64,000 nucleotides of DNA from Amyelois transitella (taxonomy: Eukaryota > Arthropoda > Insecta > Lepidoptera > Pyralidae), in assembly GCF_032362555.1 (NCBI RefSeq), contig NC_083518.1, forward strand, positions 1,810,501 through 1,874,500, in the 5' to 3' direction. The position numbers and the translations under genes were made by a program. The notes below the pieces were generated by a model that was given only the letters and a program-made list of their open reading frames with translations, had not been told where the DNA came from and made no database searches. Shown piece by piece: positions 22,357 through 34,260 of the stretch; the first letter of the stretch is position 1, and the number at the start of each line of letters is the position of its first letter.

Positions 22357-22505
22357 GTTCACCTTGACCAGACCCTGCCTTCTTGGCGAAATAACACTTC
22401 TGGTGTTCCTCAAGGTAGTATCCTATCTCAACTTGTATTCCCAATTTTTAATTACTCATTTGCTCATCGACATATCACCTATCACTTTGCTGATTATGTG
22501 ATGCC
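22357..22505 (+). pseudogene. Non-LTR retrotransposon reverse transcriptase fragment
   Basis: The frame reads NNTSGVPQGSILSQLVFPIF and, 17 residues further, YHFADYV. These match the SGVPQGS and (Y/F)ADD motifs of Jockey/CR1-type reverse transcriptases. The catalytic second Asp is Tyr here. Only about 50 codons survive, with no endonuclease region, so this is a dead relic. Confidence 0.75.
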
Positions 22506-22619
22506 AATGCTAATGAAATTGAATTTACTTGTTAAAATGCAAATTACCGCTCGTCAAGACTCCTTGCAGGCAGGTCTATATTTTCACACTGTTTCGCTTT
22601 GATTTCGATATTTAGGTGA

Positions 22620-23610
22620 TTTACAACATCATAAAATGTACCTAAATGGTACATCGAGGGGTTATATAACAGCAGGAGGCTTTTTTGTAATATTCTTTAT
22701 AACTCTTGTCACTTAAATGGCTGGTTGAGTTTCTACAATTTTACTCTCGTTATCATTCAGAATTATGTTAATAAATCCACATAATCGCTTCTCGTTGCCC
22801 TCATTGACTAAATATCTACTTTTAATTCACTTTTAAAGAATTTATTTTTTACAAAACACATAATTACCTAAAAATAATATATACTTGCGAAAATTATAAA
22901 TTACAACACCATAAATTTCTGGGCAAAATTCTTATTTATCTAAATTCCTATTATCTTCGCAAGTCACCAATTCCCGAATTTGTCTGTTTACAACCCTCTA
23001 CCCCCTGTACATAGTTATATTTCCTTAACAACTGCATAGCTACATTCACCGATAATAGCCTCTGAAATTTCCCTATACGACTCATTTTCTCTTAACTCGA
23101 ATCTGAAATAGATCTTTATTCCTTTAAACATAAGAACAGAATTTGCTGACACAACAACCTATTCTTTCTAAACTAAAAGCGTAACTACATCCGCTGAAAA
23201 CAAAAGGAGAATAAACCTAATATCTGCACCATTGAAGTTGATTTTCTTTCGTTCGGAGGTGCAAGTAAAGGCTTTTTAGGTAGGATTTGTTTATGTTTAT
23301 ACCGAGCTGCTGTGGGTGAGTTAAAAAGAGACGGATGTATGTAAGCGTAGGGGATTGTATGATCGATAACGCCGTGTGTCGACATTCTACGTAATGGTCG
23401 TTTTCTTAAATTTGCATTTTAATTGATTTCGCCTTGAAGAGTGCCTTTTGTGGCACAAATGGCAGTTAGTGTTGGCTTGTGACTTGTCGAGCGATTAAAT
23501 TCTGAGCTTCATTTCGTCTAGAATTCCACTTTGATAGTTTGGAAAGCGAGTTACAGTCGTGTGTTAATTCCGTATGCGGGTTTTAATTCAGGTTGAGATG
23601 AAGATCTCTC
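22620..23610. other. Intergenic, no gene seen
   Basis: AT-rich and largely unique. Short open frames without domains or splice context. Confidence 0.4.
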
Positions 23611-23614
23611 TCTA

Positions 23615-23690
23615 AACTTTTTAAGAGTTTTGGGTCTGTCTACCCCGCATGGGATATAGACGTAATTATATGTATGTATGTGAGATCAAG
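23615..23690 (-). repeat. Repeat A head fragment
   Basis: GTCTACCCCGCATGGGATAT followed by (TATG)n. Confidence 0.75.
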
Positions 23691-23884
23691 ATATAAAAAG
23701 CCCTTTAGCAACCTGCACGCTGTACGATTTCCATAACGACTGAAATAAAGAATTCCTAATGAAATCATAATAGTTTTTACAAAAATGAATTCTGACACTG
23801 TTAAAAAGAAGATGCTATCAATCATATAAGTATCTTTTATGTAAGTACAGTTAAGCATAGCTTTAGATTCAACCCTGTAAATAG

Positions 23885-24055
23885 ATCATCGTCTTCGTGA
23901 CATTAGTCCCGGTTATGTACCTCCCTGGGTCCACCTGTTACCACGATCCTGGTGTAGGTAAATCAAGTCTTTCACATCTGTTCTTACAAGGGAACCTCAT
24001 CCACATTGGATCATGGTTACGCAACCAATTACATGAAAGTGCATGTTTTACGATG
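23885..24055 (+). repeat. Repeat C, diverged
   Basis: ATTAGTCCCGGTTATG, CACGATCCTGGTGTAGG and CATTGGATCATGGTTACG follow the order of the family. Confidence 0.55.
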
Positions 24056-24254
24056 CAAACAAAAATAACAACCACATTCACAAGTCTGTTTGAAGAAATC
24101 ACATAGTAATTAGATACATGAATAGATAAAGTCTTTATTGCACGAAAAGAAAAAAAAATCTGAAAATTAAAAAAGATTTCTGTTCATGCCAAAGCAAAAA
24201 ACAAACAAGTGAACTGCTTGATTGAAATAAAATTGGAAATTCTCTATGCGAAAA

Positions 24255-24335
24255 ACCTGTCACCATATAAATCTCAATGCCGTTCAGCTGAACGAGGTCT
24301 TACGTTACGACACAGTTGGCTCTATCTACCCCGTG
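24255..24335 (-). repeat. Repeat A relic
   Basis: CTGTCACCATATAAATCTC through GTTGGCTCTATCTACCCCG. Confidence 0.6.
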
Positions 24336-24517
24336 GTAAATTTAAACTAAAAATAAATCAAAATAATAATTTAATCACTGAAATAACCCGTAGCTTCAAA
24401 CAAAAACACATTACCATCTCCATTCTCACATATTTACTTGATTCACAGAGCTATATGTGCCGGTTCCGTATGTTAAAAACAATGAATGTTCTCCTTTAGG
24501 TGGCTGAGAGGGCGGGC

Positions 24518-24530
24518 GTTGCCTAGCAAC
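24518..24530. promoter_or_regulatory. RFX X-box
   Basis: GTTGCCTAGCAAC is a perfect 6+1+6 inverted X-box (GTNRCC N RGYAAC), the binding site of RFX factors that drive cilium genes. It sits in a short GC-rich block with no gene recognised next to it. Confidence 0.55.
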
Positions 24531-24944
24531 CCCTCCCCCCTCCCGGATCACTTTTAAACTTTCATGTCGGAAAGTTTTTAAGGTTTGCTTGCGGCTCTCA
24601 GATTCTCCATGTTTTTGTTTTAAGCCCCTTTGCGAGCGCGCAAGAAGGCTGGAGATGTTTACGACTTTAATGGATTTTTCGTTTCTAGTAAAAATTTGAA
24701 AACGAATAATGTGATTGTATACTGTAATCAAAACATTCTTTTATCTATTAAATAGGATTAAGCGGTTTTTTGTTAATTAAACCTCCACCGCAATAAAGCA
24801 AAATAAATAGATATCAGAAATAGCAAACGGAAAGATATACTTAATTACAAATTTTATTATATAAATGTAAATTTTGTATAAAATCTCTTCTGGTAATTTA
24901 AATTAGAACAAGTAAAACTGCAGAAAAGGCTTACTCGAATACTT

Positions 24945-25010
24945 AAAGTCACGCCTCTTTCGCAGAGGGATAGACAGCTTCATTCACATTCATTAATCTT
25001 TTATACAAAA
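24945..25010 (+). repeat. Repeat B fragment
   Basis: GTCACGCCTCTTTCGCAGAG then TTCATTCACATTCATTAATC. Confidence 0.6.
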
Positions 25011-27200
25011 TTAAGACAAAGAAAGTCAAATTCTTCTTCAGTTTACTGTACCGTTATTATTGCTTATTGGATACAAAACAAAATCTTTACTAACACTCTT
25101 AACATCTATACCACTAACACATAAAAAGTATCGACATACTTTTAATTTAGCTTTTCATCAGAGCATGTAGAAATATCGCTAAATGTTGCCAACATGGCGC
25201 GCGAAAAAAGTAAAAATATTTTCCCGTTCATTACGCTCGGAACGCTGAGAATTTCGCCACGCTACTTACTCGCATGTTTGAAAAACGAATAGGTTTCAGA
25301 AGAGATTTTTAAAAATAGAAAATGGGGCATCGGCGTTCGTTGATTTCGGAATTTTTAGGGCTGTTAACATTTTGAACGCACCTAATAAAAAAAATATGTT
25401 TTATAGGTTTATGACAATTTGTTTTTGGTCTGCCTTAGTTTACGATGCAAGAATATTCAAATCATTGCAATAAGCTATTCCTCTCCGACCTCCGTGATGC
25501 TATAACTTTATGCCATTGATGAAAAATAAATGATTTTAAAATAAGAGCTATCCTTATCGTTCCATCCTCTTAAATCCCTAGAACTTAGCCGCTACTTTTA
25601 ATTAGTGGTTCAAAAGCAAGTTGTCTTGAGAAAAATCTATGGAAGCGAAGTATTTTCATGGGCTACGTTTTCATTTTAAATCTTTTATTTTAATGTAACA
25701 TAAATATATATTTTAAACCAATTAAAACAAACATATTTATATTCAGTATTAGGCAATGTTTCATTAGGTTTAAAATTTAATTTTTTACAACGTGTTGCAC
25801 ATGGAATTTTAATATATTCTCAGCGAACTATTTTGATTAGTGAAGAAATTATAATATAAACCAAGGTATGCAAGATCGATTGACTCCACAAACGTAAACG
25901 AGACTCAAATTAAACATTAATTCCTTACCAAACCTTTTCTTAATAAATAATACTGAACCCTACAGCGTTTAGGGAGCTCAGACGATGCTTACCCAAGGTA
26001 AAGTTTTTAACTTAGCAGGGAGGCCTGTACAAAATTGATGAGAGATCCAAACCCACAACCCACCAAGCAAGACCGAAGGTGCTTTTAGCCCCTAATTGGT
26101 GAGCTTTTAAGATTGCCTTGCGTTCGTTTGACATCGTATCGCGGCGCTGGCTACCCGCCATTTTGCCATGAAAAAATAATTGCAAACAAGAATGCTTGTA
26201 GATTTTCCAGCCAGATTTTAAATTTGATGTCGATGGGAATATTTTGTTAATTATTTTTTTAACTGCAACTTATAAAAACTTAGTAGTATTTATATAATTA
26301 TATATTTTCAAGTAAGAACAGCAAGATGGTCTGTAGACCTAAGAGATTACATATCTTTCATTAATTACATCACTTTACAAAAATAACTATTTAGCATTAA
26401 AAAAATATTTAAAAACTGGTTGAACAAAAAAGGTGTTATTAAAAGTTATAAAGTAACTTTTTACCACTAAGTATAAATCAACGTTTTTCTAGTTCATAAT
26501 CCTTGAAAAGTGCTAACCTACTTCATTTTATTTAACCAACACTTAAAAATACCTAGGTATATCAAAAGTATTAAAACGATCAGTGTCATTTATTTTTTTT
26601 AAATCTACTATTGTCCCGACTTAAAATCATAGAATTTCAGCACAATGGCAGCGCGCCAATTCCCATAGCCACGTGGCTGCAATAAAAAAGTTAAGCGTTC
26701 TAATTTCAAATTAACGGTGGGCGGAGTAAAGCGAGCGCGCCAAAATAGGTGCCAATTTTGACAGCGGGGTAACCAAAAATTTTCTTGTCATAATATTTTT
26801 GCAAACAATTGACAAATGCATTCGTCAAGAATAGATTTCACGCCTATTTTGCAAATAACAAAACAAAACCGCAATTAGCATAGTAGTTGCAGTGTTCATT
26901 GTAAAAGGAAGAGTATAATTTTTGAATGGATTAACAAAACGAGAGGGCGTTGGTTTTATTTTATTCGTTACACCGAGCACGCGTGACATTTTTTTTTTTA
27001 GAAAATTAACTGACAGATTGCGGAAGTAATCAATCAAAAAACTCAGAATTCCATTGTCTTTATTCTAAAAAAGTTAACCCATAAATGAAAGTATTAAAGC
27101 ATTTTGGGTAGCGGAAAAACTAATTATTGAGGTCGCTGGATTTTGATTTGAAGAGATGATTGAAAATTGCCGAAAAGTATAAGCAGGAGGCGGGATAATC
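25011..27200. other. Intergenic, no gene seen
   Basis: AT-rich with two short GC-richer stretches (25190-25290 and 26640-26760, both with GCGCGC or GAGCGCGC). No frame with domain or splice support. Confidence 0.4.
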
Positions 27201-27204
27201 ACAA

Positions 27205-27311
27205 CACAACACGTACCTTAATTTCCAGGGCCAGGGCTCCTCTTGCATCAGGGAAGAAACGGTCGACCGGCTTCTCAGCGTGCAGATTCGGGAGCACTCC
27301 TATTCTCAAAT
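27205..27311 (-). CDS. Orphan coding-like exon, downstream of the pair
   Basis: The minus strand reads IGVLPNLHAEKPVDRFFPDA then RGALALEIK, ending at donor AAG/GTACGT. Third positions are GC-rich, unlike the flanks. The upstream boundary uses a weak GAG acceptor at about 27311. I do not recognise the protein. All six frames are open over most of it, so strand assignment rests on codon use, the donor and the neighbouring exon. Confidence 0.4.
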
Positions 27312-27793
27312 GCGTATAATAGTAGTGTTAGGTATTAAAATAACTAAACTGTAAACCACGCACTTCGACTTATTTCATTATTTTTGTAATTATTAGCGGG
27401 TTAGTCAATCGGCGTCCATATTTTTTCACGGGATATTGAGACTAGCTTTCAATCGCGTCTCAGCCCGCGTGAAAAATCCCTACCTATATCTTTCTCAGTA
27501 GTCGACACTGTATGTATGCTCAATTTCATGGAAATCGGTTCAGTTGTTTTTTTAACGTTAATAACCTTAAACTTTAAGAGTTCAAGTTTATATGTTGTTA
27601 AAACCAATGTACCTTCGTTGACTCATTTCTAATTCAAAAATAAAGAAATATCATGTTCTTGTTAAAGTACCTATACTTAGCAAATTTAATAACGAGAGAG
27701 ACAAACGAACACCCATTACTATTTAAAATATTGGCATGATTATTTTTTCTAAATATTTTTGTATATTTAAATCAAAATTTTAAATAAAAAATA

Positions 27794-27891
27794 CCTCGTT
27801 CCATTTCTCTCCTGTAAATCGTAGGGCAAGTGAGCCCTTTCAGGGGTCGGCTGGACCAGGTAGCCCGGATAATTTAGACCCGTAAGCCCTT
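27794..27891 (-). CDS. Orphan coding-like exon, upstream of the pair
   Basis: The minus strand reads GLTGLNYPGYLVQPTPERAH then LPYDLQERNGT, with donor AG/GTATTT. Joined in phase to the exon at 27205 it gives NGTRIGVLPN. The other two minus frames have stops. Entry is probably after GTCGAAG. The start and the final exons were not found, so this could be a partial gene or a relic. Confidence 0.4.
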
Positions 27892-27955
27892 CGACCGGCG
27901 AATAAATATGAATACAAGAGTGGTTAATAATTTATTTTCAAATTATTTTTATTTA

Positions 27956-28222
27956 TGCCATGTAGTTCCCGGCACAAATAAAAAAAGAATAAGACTACTC
28001 CATCTCGTTCCCATGGATGTCGTAAAAGGCGACTAAGGGATAGGCTTATAAACATGGGATTCTTCTTTTAGGCGATGGGCTAGCAACCCGTCACTATTTG
28101 AATCTCAATTCTATCATTGAGCCAAACAGCTGAACGTGGCTTATCAGTCTTTTCAAGACTGTTGGCTCTGTCTACCCCGTAAGGGATAAAGACGTGATCA
28201 TATGTATGTATGTATGTATTTT
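27956..28222 (-). repeat. Repeat A, full length
   Basis: Runs from TGCCATGTAGTTCCCGGCAC to (TATG)n. Followed at 28210-28330 by the reversed 3' end of an unidentified retroposon (AACTTTATACACGTACAATG). Confidence 0.85.
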
Positions 28223-28529
28223 TATTTATATATTTCAACTTTATACACGTACAATGTACAACAGGTGGACTTGATGCCACAAGGCATTCTCTGCCAGTCG
28301 AACCTTTGGACCGAACTAAGATGGATGTACGGGTAGTGCGATAACTGTAAAAGAAATAATAATAAGAAAAAATAAGTGCATGTATTGTTTTTCGTCTCAC
28401 ATTACTGCAATCATTGATTTTGGAGGATTCTTAAATATGGAGGCTTAAAGCATTAATTAGCTTTTCAATTAAGATGTACCTAATCATGCATAAAGCTTTA
28501 CAAACTAATAAACTCAAACGAATGAAGTA

Positions 28530-28672
28530 ATCAACCTGTCAGTATTTGAATCTCAATTCTATCATCAAGCCAAAAAGCTGAACGTGGCCTATGAGTCTTT
28601 TCAAGACTGGTGGCTCTGTCTACCCCGCAAGGGATATAGACGTGACTATATGTGTGTATGTATGTATGAATG
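28530..28672 (-). repeat. Repeat A, truncated
   Basis: Head half, from GTCAGTATTTGAATCTC to (TATG)n. Confidence 0.8.
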
Positions 28673-28966
28673 AAGTAATGAAAGTTAAGATCAACAATCA
28701 ACGCTAAGCAGTCAATGTCATCGATACTATAATAATAATATGTAAGCAACAATCAAAACTCAGAATTGGATTAAAACACGATTGCGCCACTACAGAGCCC
28801 AAATCCAAAATTGATGTAAAATTGCGCTTCACCCCACCCTGTATAACCGTAGAACCACCCGCATTTTCAGAGCCGGCTTTACCTGTAAATTGTACATGGG
28901 TTCAGGGTTTTAAGGGGCGCCGAATTTAGTTTGCTTGGTAACTAAATACATAATTACATAAGATAT

Positions 28967-29040
28967 AATCACGACTATAACTCTTGCGGGGTAAACAGTG
29001 CAAACATTCTTGAAAAGACTGACCAAAATCTGACCGTAAC
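28967..29040 (+). repeat. Repeat A relic
   Basis: AATCACGACTATAACTCTTG and GGGGTAAACAGTGC. Confidence 0.65.
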
Positions 29041-29284
29041 TTTAGGAGATTAGCGCAAATATACAGACAGATAAAAAATAATAAACATCTTAATTAATCA
29101 ACTGAGAAAGAGTTCGTAGCGCCGCATCAAAATCGGTCCAGTAGTTTTTGAGATATTCATTATTTCGTAAAAAAAATAAAAGTGTACCCGAACTCTTTAT
29201 TCGCAGCGCAACACAAATCATGCTCGTATGTATGTTTAAATAATAAATCATACCGACTAGAGGGCGCCAAGTTACTAATTGCAC

Positions 29285-29480
29285 AATGTCACTCCTAACT
29301 CTAGAGCCGCCTTCCGTATTCTAAACACCCTGTATTCGGCTCAGATAAACGGCGGGCCGTGCCGTCTCGCTGCCATTAAAAACTTATTAAACATCATCTC
29401 TAGCAATTACCGGGTCCCTCGGACCCCTTTCCTCACCCCCTCACTCGCCCCGCCCCCACCTGAGTAGTGGTCCTGGGTAA
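29285..29480. other. Unique GC-rich block, possible regulatory element
   Basis: Contains CATTAAAAACTTATTAAAC, CAATTACCGGGTCCC and a C-rich run. A 62-codon frame covers it but shows no domain, so I favour a conserved non-coding element. Confidence 0.3.
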
Positions 29481-29956
29481 ATAGATGGGTGTCATTTGTT
29501 TTAAGATGGGATAAAGTTCAATTCACGTATGACTTGTAAATATGTGTACAATAGGTTGTTACAGGATTTAAAAATAAAATTCTATTGGCATCTTCACCAT
29601 GTTAATAAGATTATTTGGATTTGTTTTAAGATAGGTTTGAAGTTGGAGGAATGAGGAGTCTTGCCAAATTCCCCTAATAGCCAAAAACTATGTTCCTATA
29701 TGGAAAAAAAGAAACATTGAAGATTCGTAAAGTCGTATTATTACAAACTTTGTCGCATTAGACATTCATTTGAAATTGTTTCTGCTTGATTCTGAGAGGT
29801 ATGTTCTCCAAAAAAACATTGAAGATTCGAATGATTGAAATACCTACAATATATGTATACATATATACGAGGAAAATTGCACAGATTGAGTGAGCTTCAA
29901 TCTAAACTTTTGCTAAGAGATACTAAGTCAACGATGCTATATTATACAATTTATTA

Positions 29957-30210
29957 ATACATACATACAGTTACGACTATATCCCTTGCGGGGTAGACCG
30001 AGCCAACAGTCTTGAAAAACTGAAAAGCGAGTAAGGGATATGCTTATAAACTTGACATTCTTCATTTAGGCGATGGTCTAGCAACCTGTCACTATTTGAA
30101 TCCCAATTCTATCATTAAGCCTAGCAGCTGAACGTGGCCATTCAGTCACAAGATTGACTCTGTATACCCCGCAAGGCATATAGACGTGATACTATGAATG
30201 AATGAACATT
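29957..30210. repeat. Repeat A, plus fragment fused to minus copy
   Basis: CCCTTGCGGGGTAGACCGAG up to about 30030, then the minus-orientation body to the GACGTGATACTATGAATGAA head. Confidence 0.75.
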
Positions 30211-30219
30211 CTTAAATTT

Positions 30220-30290
30220 GTATGTACATGTCTTAAACCAGTAACACAAGTCTCGAACTCACTTCGTCAAGTTCGATATATTTACGTTTA
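30220..30290 (+). repeat. SINE 3' relic
   Basis: GTAACACAAGTCTCGAACTC and the following block match the 3' part of the SINEs at 36734, 44274 and 54490. Confidence 0.55.
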
Positions 30291-30504
30291 TTTTATTAAT
30301 TCATTGAAGTACTCGTACAATTTGCAACATTTGTTCCCAGCATGTGCGCGGACCGCCCCCTGTCCCGCCTTCCCTATCCAGGATCTTTGTTACCCTGTAA
30401 TGAACGAATTACACGGCTTTCACTGCTAGTTTAGACACGTGGCCGCGTTTTGAGATTGTATGATTTTGTATGTTGATGATTTGTTGATGTTATGAATCTA
30501 TTAG

Positions 30505-30639
30505 ACATCTAAGGGTAAGGCTTATAAACTTGAGATTCTTCTTAAAGGCGATGGGCTAGCATCCTGTCATTTTTTGAATCTCAATTCTTAGGACTCTTAG
30601 AATATAATCAATATATTATATTCTAAGAGTCCTAAGAAT
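30505..30639. repeat. Repeat A fragment ending in a perfect hairpin
   Basis: The minus copy stops at GAATCTCAATTCT. There a 25-bp perfect inverted repeat begins (30584-30608 with 30615-30639, loop CAATAT). Confidence 0.8.
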
Positions 30640-30829
30640 CAGTCCTATAATAAGCCTTTTCACAAAGTATTTTCTTTACATACACTTTGAATTTTTGGTC
30701 AGACATATCAAGAACCGAATCCGGCAAACTATTATAAAATATATAAATATTCATATTGAAATCATTAGTTTTATATTCATTCATATTATTTAATGTAGAC
30801 AATGTGCATTCGTACATATACATATTTGT

Positions 30830-30990
30830 AAATTGACGTCTCGTGAAAATGCTGCTGTGTAGTTTGTTACGCCGCTTCTTCTACACATGCGCTTTGGAAG
30901 CGGTAGTAGATAAAATTAGATTTTAGTGATGTGACGTCAATAAGTGATACCTTGTTTCAATTTTAGAAAATAAATCTATTCTAATCTATT
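30830..30990 (+). repeat. Repeat D copy
   Basis: GAAAATGCTGCTGTGTAG through TGACGTCAATAAGTGATACC and an ATCTATTCTAATC tail. Confidence 0.65.
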
Positions 30991-30999
30991 ATAACTTAC

Positions 31000-32430
31000 A
31001 CGTGTGAATGGAATCACACTTCAGAGGAGACTAACAAACCGTTACAAAAAAAAACATCTAAAAATTTATCAAAATATAATTTGTTGGGTAGTTTCACAAC
31101 CAATCAGAGCGGTGTACGTTGACGTGGCGATCTACTTCCGTTTCCTTCGGCCATACTTCCTGTGGTGCCTTCGTACTGTTTTTAGTCGTTTTTTTTTTAG
31201 TTCTGTTAAAAGAATCATTCCTATTATATTATAAATTTATTTATTTAAACTTTATTGTACAAACAATGTTGATGCAATGGACTGGAAGCCATTTCATATT
31301 TTTCAACGGCCCTGTGATGCCCTCATTTGAAATGAAGTAATTATCGGATAAACTTCAACATACATATTTACATTTTTTAAACTACACACTTATTACATAT
31401 ATATTCTTATATCTAATGCAACAATTTTGCACAAATGGTTCGTTGCCTGGAAAAGCATGACAACCTGAGCATTGAAACTCGGCCGATTAACCTAATATGT
31501 GTTGTTCCAATTTGTGTTCTGTCTTTTCGACTGAATTCTAGCCGCCTCAAATCGAATAAATGAAGTAACTATGCCTGCCAAATTGTGCAGGTTTCCTTAA
31601 GGTGTTTTCCCACACCGTAAAAGAAGAAAAAAATATTTTACTATGCATTCACGAACAATAAAGGTTAAGTTACATAATTAAATAATTGCTTGCACCAAAA
31701 TAATCTCCAAAAGCTTCGTTTAGCAACTAATTTAGATAATTCAAAATACAGTCATAGCCCGTAGGTATAGGTAGGATTTGAACTTGTGCATCATGCCCTC
31801 TTATTTGAGCAACTTAACAGATCGACCACCGTCGCTCTCAGGCCCGTATCAGCATCAATAATAAGCTTCTAGGCTCAGTCAGTATTAAAACCACGGATGT
31901 TTACCTACAGTGCTACCAACTTATCGCTTCGATGCTAGATCAGGCGCTTTTTATATAAATGAGACTTATAGGCGACTAAAAAAGGAATGTCGAGGATAAT
32001 TATTCCGTGCTATTTACAAATAAAACAGGTATTAATCTCGCACGCAACGTACCTTTATTTTATCTCGGATGTTTCGAATCATGTTACTATCATCCGTGAT
32101 CATGATTACCGAGGGACTCAGTTTTATAATGATAAATAATATAAAGCAACCCAAAAGTTTAAAATCAATTATTCTGTGATTCCAATTATGTATCCAAAAA
32201 TATGTATTTTTACTTTCTTTTTCTATTTAAATCTTAACAATCTGGCTCTGTATAAGATCCAAGTTAGCGCATTTTCATCAGACACAGTTGGCAACACTGT
32301 ATGGCTGACTGCATTACTGCATAGTGCATTAAAGCCGCATCTACATAGGCCGTAATGCAGGCTGTAGATGTCCGAAGTGGCCTATATTGGTATTTGACAC
32401 GGAGTTAGAAAAGACAGAAGATGAAACAAA
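31000..32430. other. Intergenic with retroposon relics
   Basis: Two overlapping open frames (31004-31340) show no domain. A tRNA-like relic lies at 31745-31850. The rest is AT-rich with no gene seen. Confidence 0.35.
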
Positions 32431-32434
32431 AAAT

Positions 32435-32525
32435 GTTCATACATACATATAGTCACGTCTATATCCTTTGTAGGGTAGACAGAGGCAACAGGCTTGAAAA
32501 AACTAAAAGGCCACGTTCAGCTGTA
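32435..32525 (+). repeat. Repeat A head fragment
   Basis: (CATA)n and GTCACGTCTATATCC through GCCACGTTCAGCTGTA. Confidence 0.75.
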
Positions 32526-33077
32526 TTCTTATTGTTTTATATATGTATAATACGAGTATAATTTATACCTTGTTGTTCGAGTCATGGTCTCTTTTTTTAA
32601 TCAGCTGTTTTAGAAAGGGAGTCAAGGTCTAGTTATGAACCTTTCACTTCATTTGTGACCACGATAGGTCGGAAATTCTATTTTACTCCAATGGCCTCCA
32701 CTGCATCGCCTTTGTACAACAGAAGTAATAATCGAACTCAAATTTCATTTAAATAAATTTTGATATATATCATTTATATATTAGTCTTTGCCAAATGCTA
32801 CAAACTACAAACTACCTAAGCACTTAACCCCTTGGAGGCTAGAAGCCCTTTTAAAGAACGGAACGGAACGTTCTTTAAAGCGTACACAAATCCTTTTTAA
32901 AAACAAAACGAAACGCTCTTTAAAATGGACACAAGTCCCAAAAGGTTGCTGGTACTTCCTACCCAAACAAATCTAAGTATTGGTAGGAGAAAATGCACCA
33001 GCTGAAGAAACACTTCCAGTATTGGTCACCAACTCGCCAGGATTTATATTATTTTATTTCATGATATTATACAATTC
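32526..33077. other. Intergenic with a short imperfect tandem repeat
   Basis: Near 32845-32935 two related units (AACGTTCTTTAAAGCG and AACGCTCTTTAAAATGG, each followed by ACACAA) occur. The open frame across it shows no known domain. Confidence 0.35.
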
Positions 33078-33366
33078 ATGCCGTGTGGTTCCCGGCACTG
33101 TGCCGTGTGGTTCCCGGCACTATTACAAAAAAGAATAGGACCACTCCATCTCTTTCCCATGGATGTCGTAAAAGGCGACTAAGGGATAGGCTTATAAACT
33201 TAGGATTCCTCTTTTAGGCGATGGACTAGCAACCTGTCACTATTTGAATCTCGGTTCTATCATTAAGCCAAATAGCTGAACGTGGCCATTCAGTCTTTTC
33301 AAGACTTTTGGCTCTGTCTACCCCGCAAGGGATATAGACGTGATCATATGTATGTATGTATACAAT
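33078..33366 (-). repeat. Repeat A, full length with duplicated terminus
   Basis: The terminal GCCGTGTGGTTCCCGGCACT is present twice in tandem before the body continues normally to (TATG)n. Confidence 0.85.
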
Positions 33367-33705
33367 TCAGATGTACAGTGAGTCAATTTCAGTTTAGCCA
33401 GCTACCTGCCTTTCTCACTACTAACTTGAGTAATAAGACAATATTTTTTTTCTATATCTGCAGCTTCACTTTTCTTGAAATTCCTTTGTTTTTTTTTTTT
33501 TTGTTCCTGAATGTTCCCATTTTTCTACCACTATTTTTCTCTTAATAACCATTTGCGCAACTAAAACCCGTTGGAGGGTATTGGTCTAGGAATCGTGTTA
33601 AATATAAATAAACATACAATCGAATTGAGAACCTCTTCCTTTTTTTAAGTTGGTTAAAAAATGCAAAATACATATATCAAAAACAAAAACGTATACCATA
33701 AAGTG

Positions 33706-33778
33706 CGACCCTGCCAGGATTCGAACCTGGAATCTTCTGATCCGTAGTCAGACGCGTTATCCATTGCGCCACAGGGCC
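33706..33778 (-). tRNA. tRNA-Arg: tRNA-Arg (anticodon ACG)
   Basis: A 73-nt cloverleaf on the minus strand. The acceptor arm GGCCCTG pairs with CAGGGTC, discriminator G. The D arm holds box A (TGGCGCAATGG). The anticodon arm is TCTGACTACGGATCAGA with anticodon ACG. The T arm CCAGG/CCTGG surrounds box B (GGTTCGAATCC). ACG is read as ICG after deamination, serving CGU/CGC/CGA codons. The 3' flank has T-runs (TTTTTGTTTTT) acting as a Pol III terminator. No intron and no mismatch in the stems except one G-T pair, so it looks functional. Confidence 0.95.
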
Positions 33779-34035
33779 AGTTGGAAGCACTGCTGTAATT
33801 TACAACATGTAGCAATTGGTCTATGTTCACACCATACTATCTATTTAGAAATTGGAGTAAGACTTATACCGATTTCTTTAGAACTTCGGGTCAGGTTAGT
33901 AGGTAATAAATCTTTTCATTGCATCATTCATTTCTTATTCATACTCGTAGTATGTAATTATATTACCTTTTAAAACTATACTGCAATCATAGAAATTTTA
34001 ATATTATAAATTATGGGAATTCTTTAGTTACAATA

Positions 34036-34260
34036 TACATACATATAATCACGTCTATATCCCTTGCAGGGTAGACAGAGTCAACAGCCTTGAAAAGACA
34101 GATAGGCCATGTTCAGCTATTTTGTTTAATGATATAATTGAGATTCAAATAGCGATAGGTTGCTAGCCCATCGCCTAAAAGAAAATTCCCAAGTTTATAC
34201 GCCTTATTCGCCTTTTACGACATCCATGGGAAAGAGATGGAGTGGTCCTATTCTTGTTTG
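34036..34260 (+). repeat. Repeat A
   Basis: Runs from the (CATA)n head to GGAGTGGTCCTATTC. A retroposon 3' end in reverse (TCTTTATTGCACATAAAAAG) follows at once. Confidence 0.8.

Noticed and set aside
24426..24731. 101-codon minus-strand frame over the X-box
   Set aside because: It has basic, low-complexity composition, no domain, and no splice or promoter support.
29279..29467. 62-codon plus-strand frame
   Set aside because: It overlaps a GC-rich non-coding-looking block and has no homology I recognise or exon signals.
31004..31340. Two overlapping open frames, hydrophobic
   Set aside because: T-rich sequence yields Phe/Leu/Val-rich frames by chance; no start context, signal or splice support.
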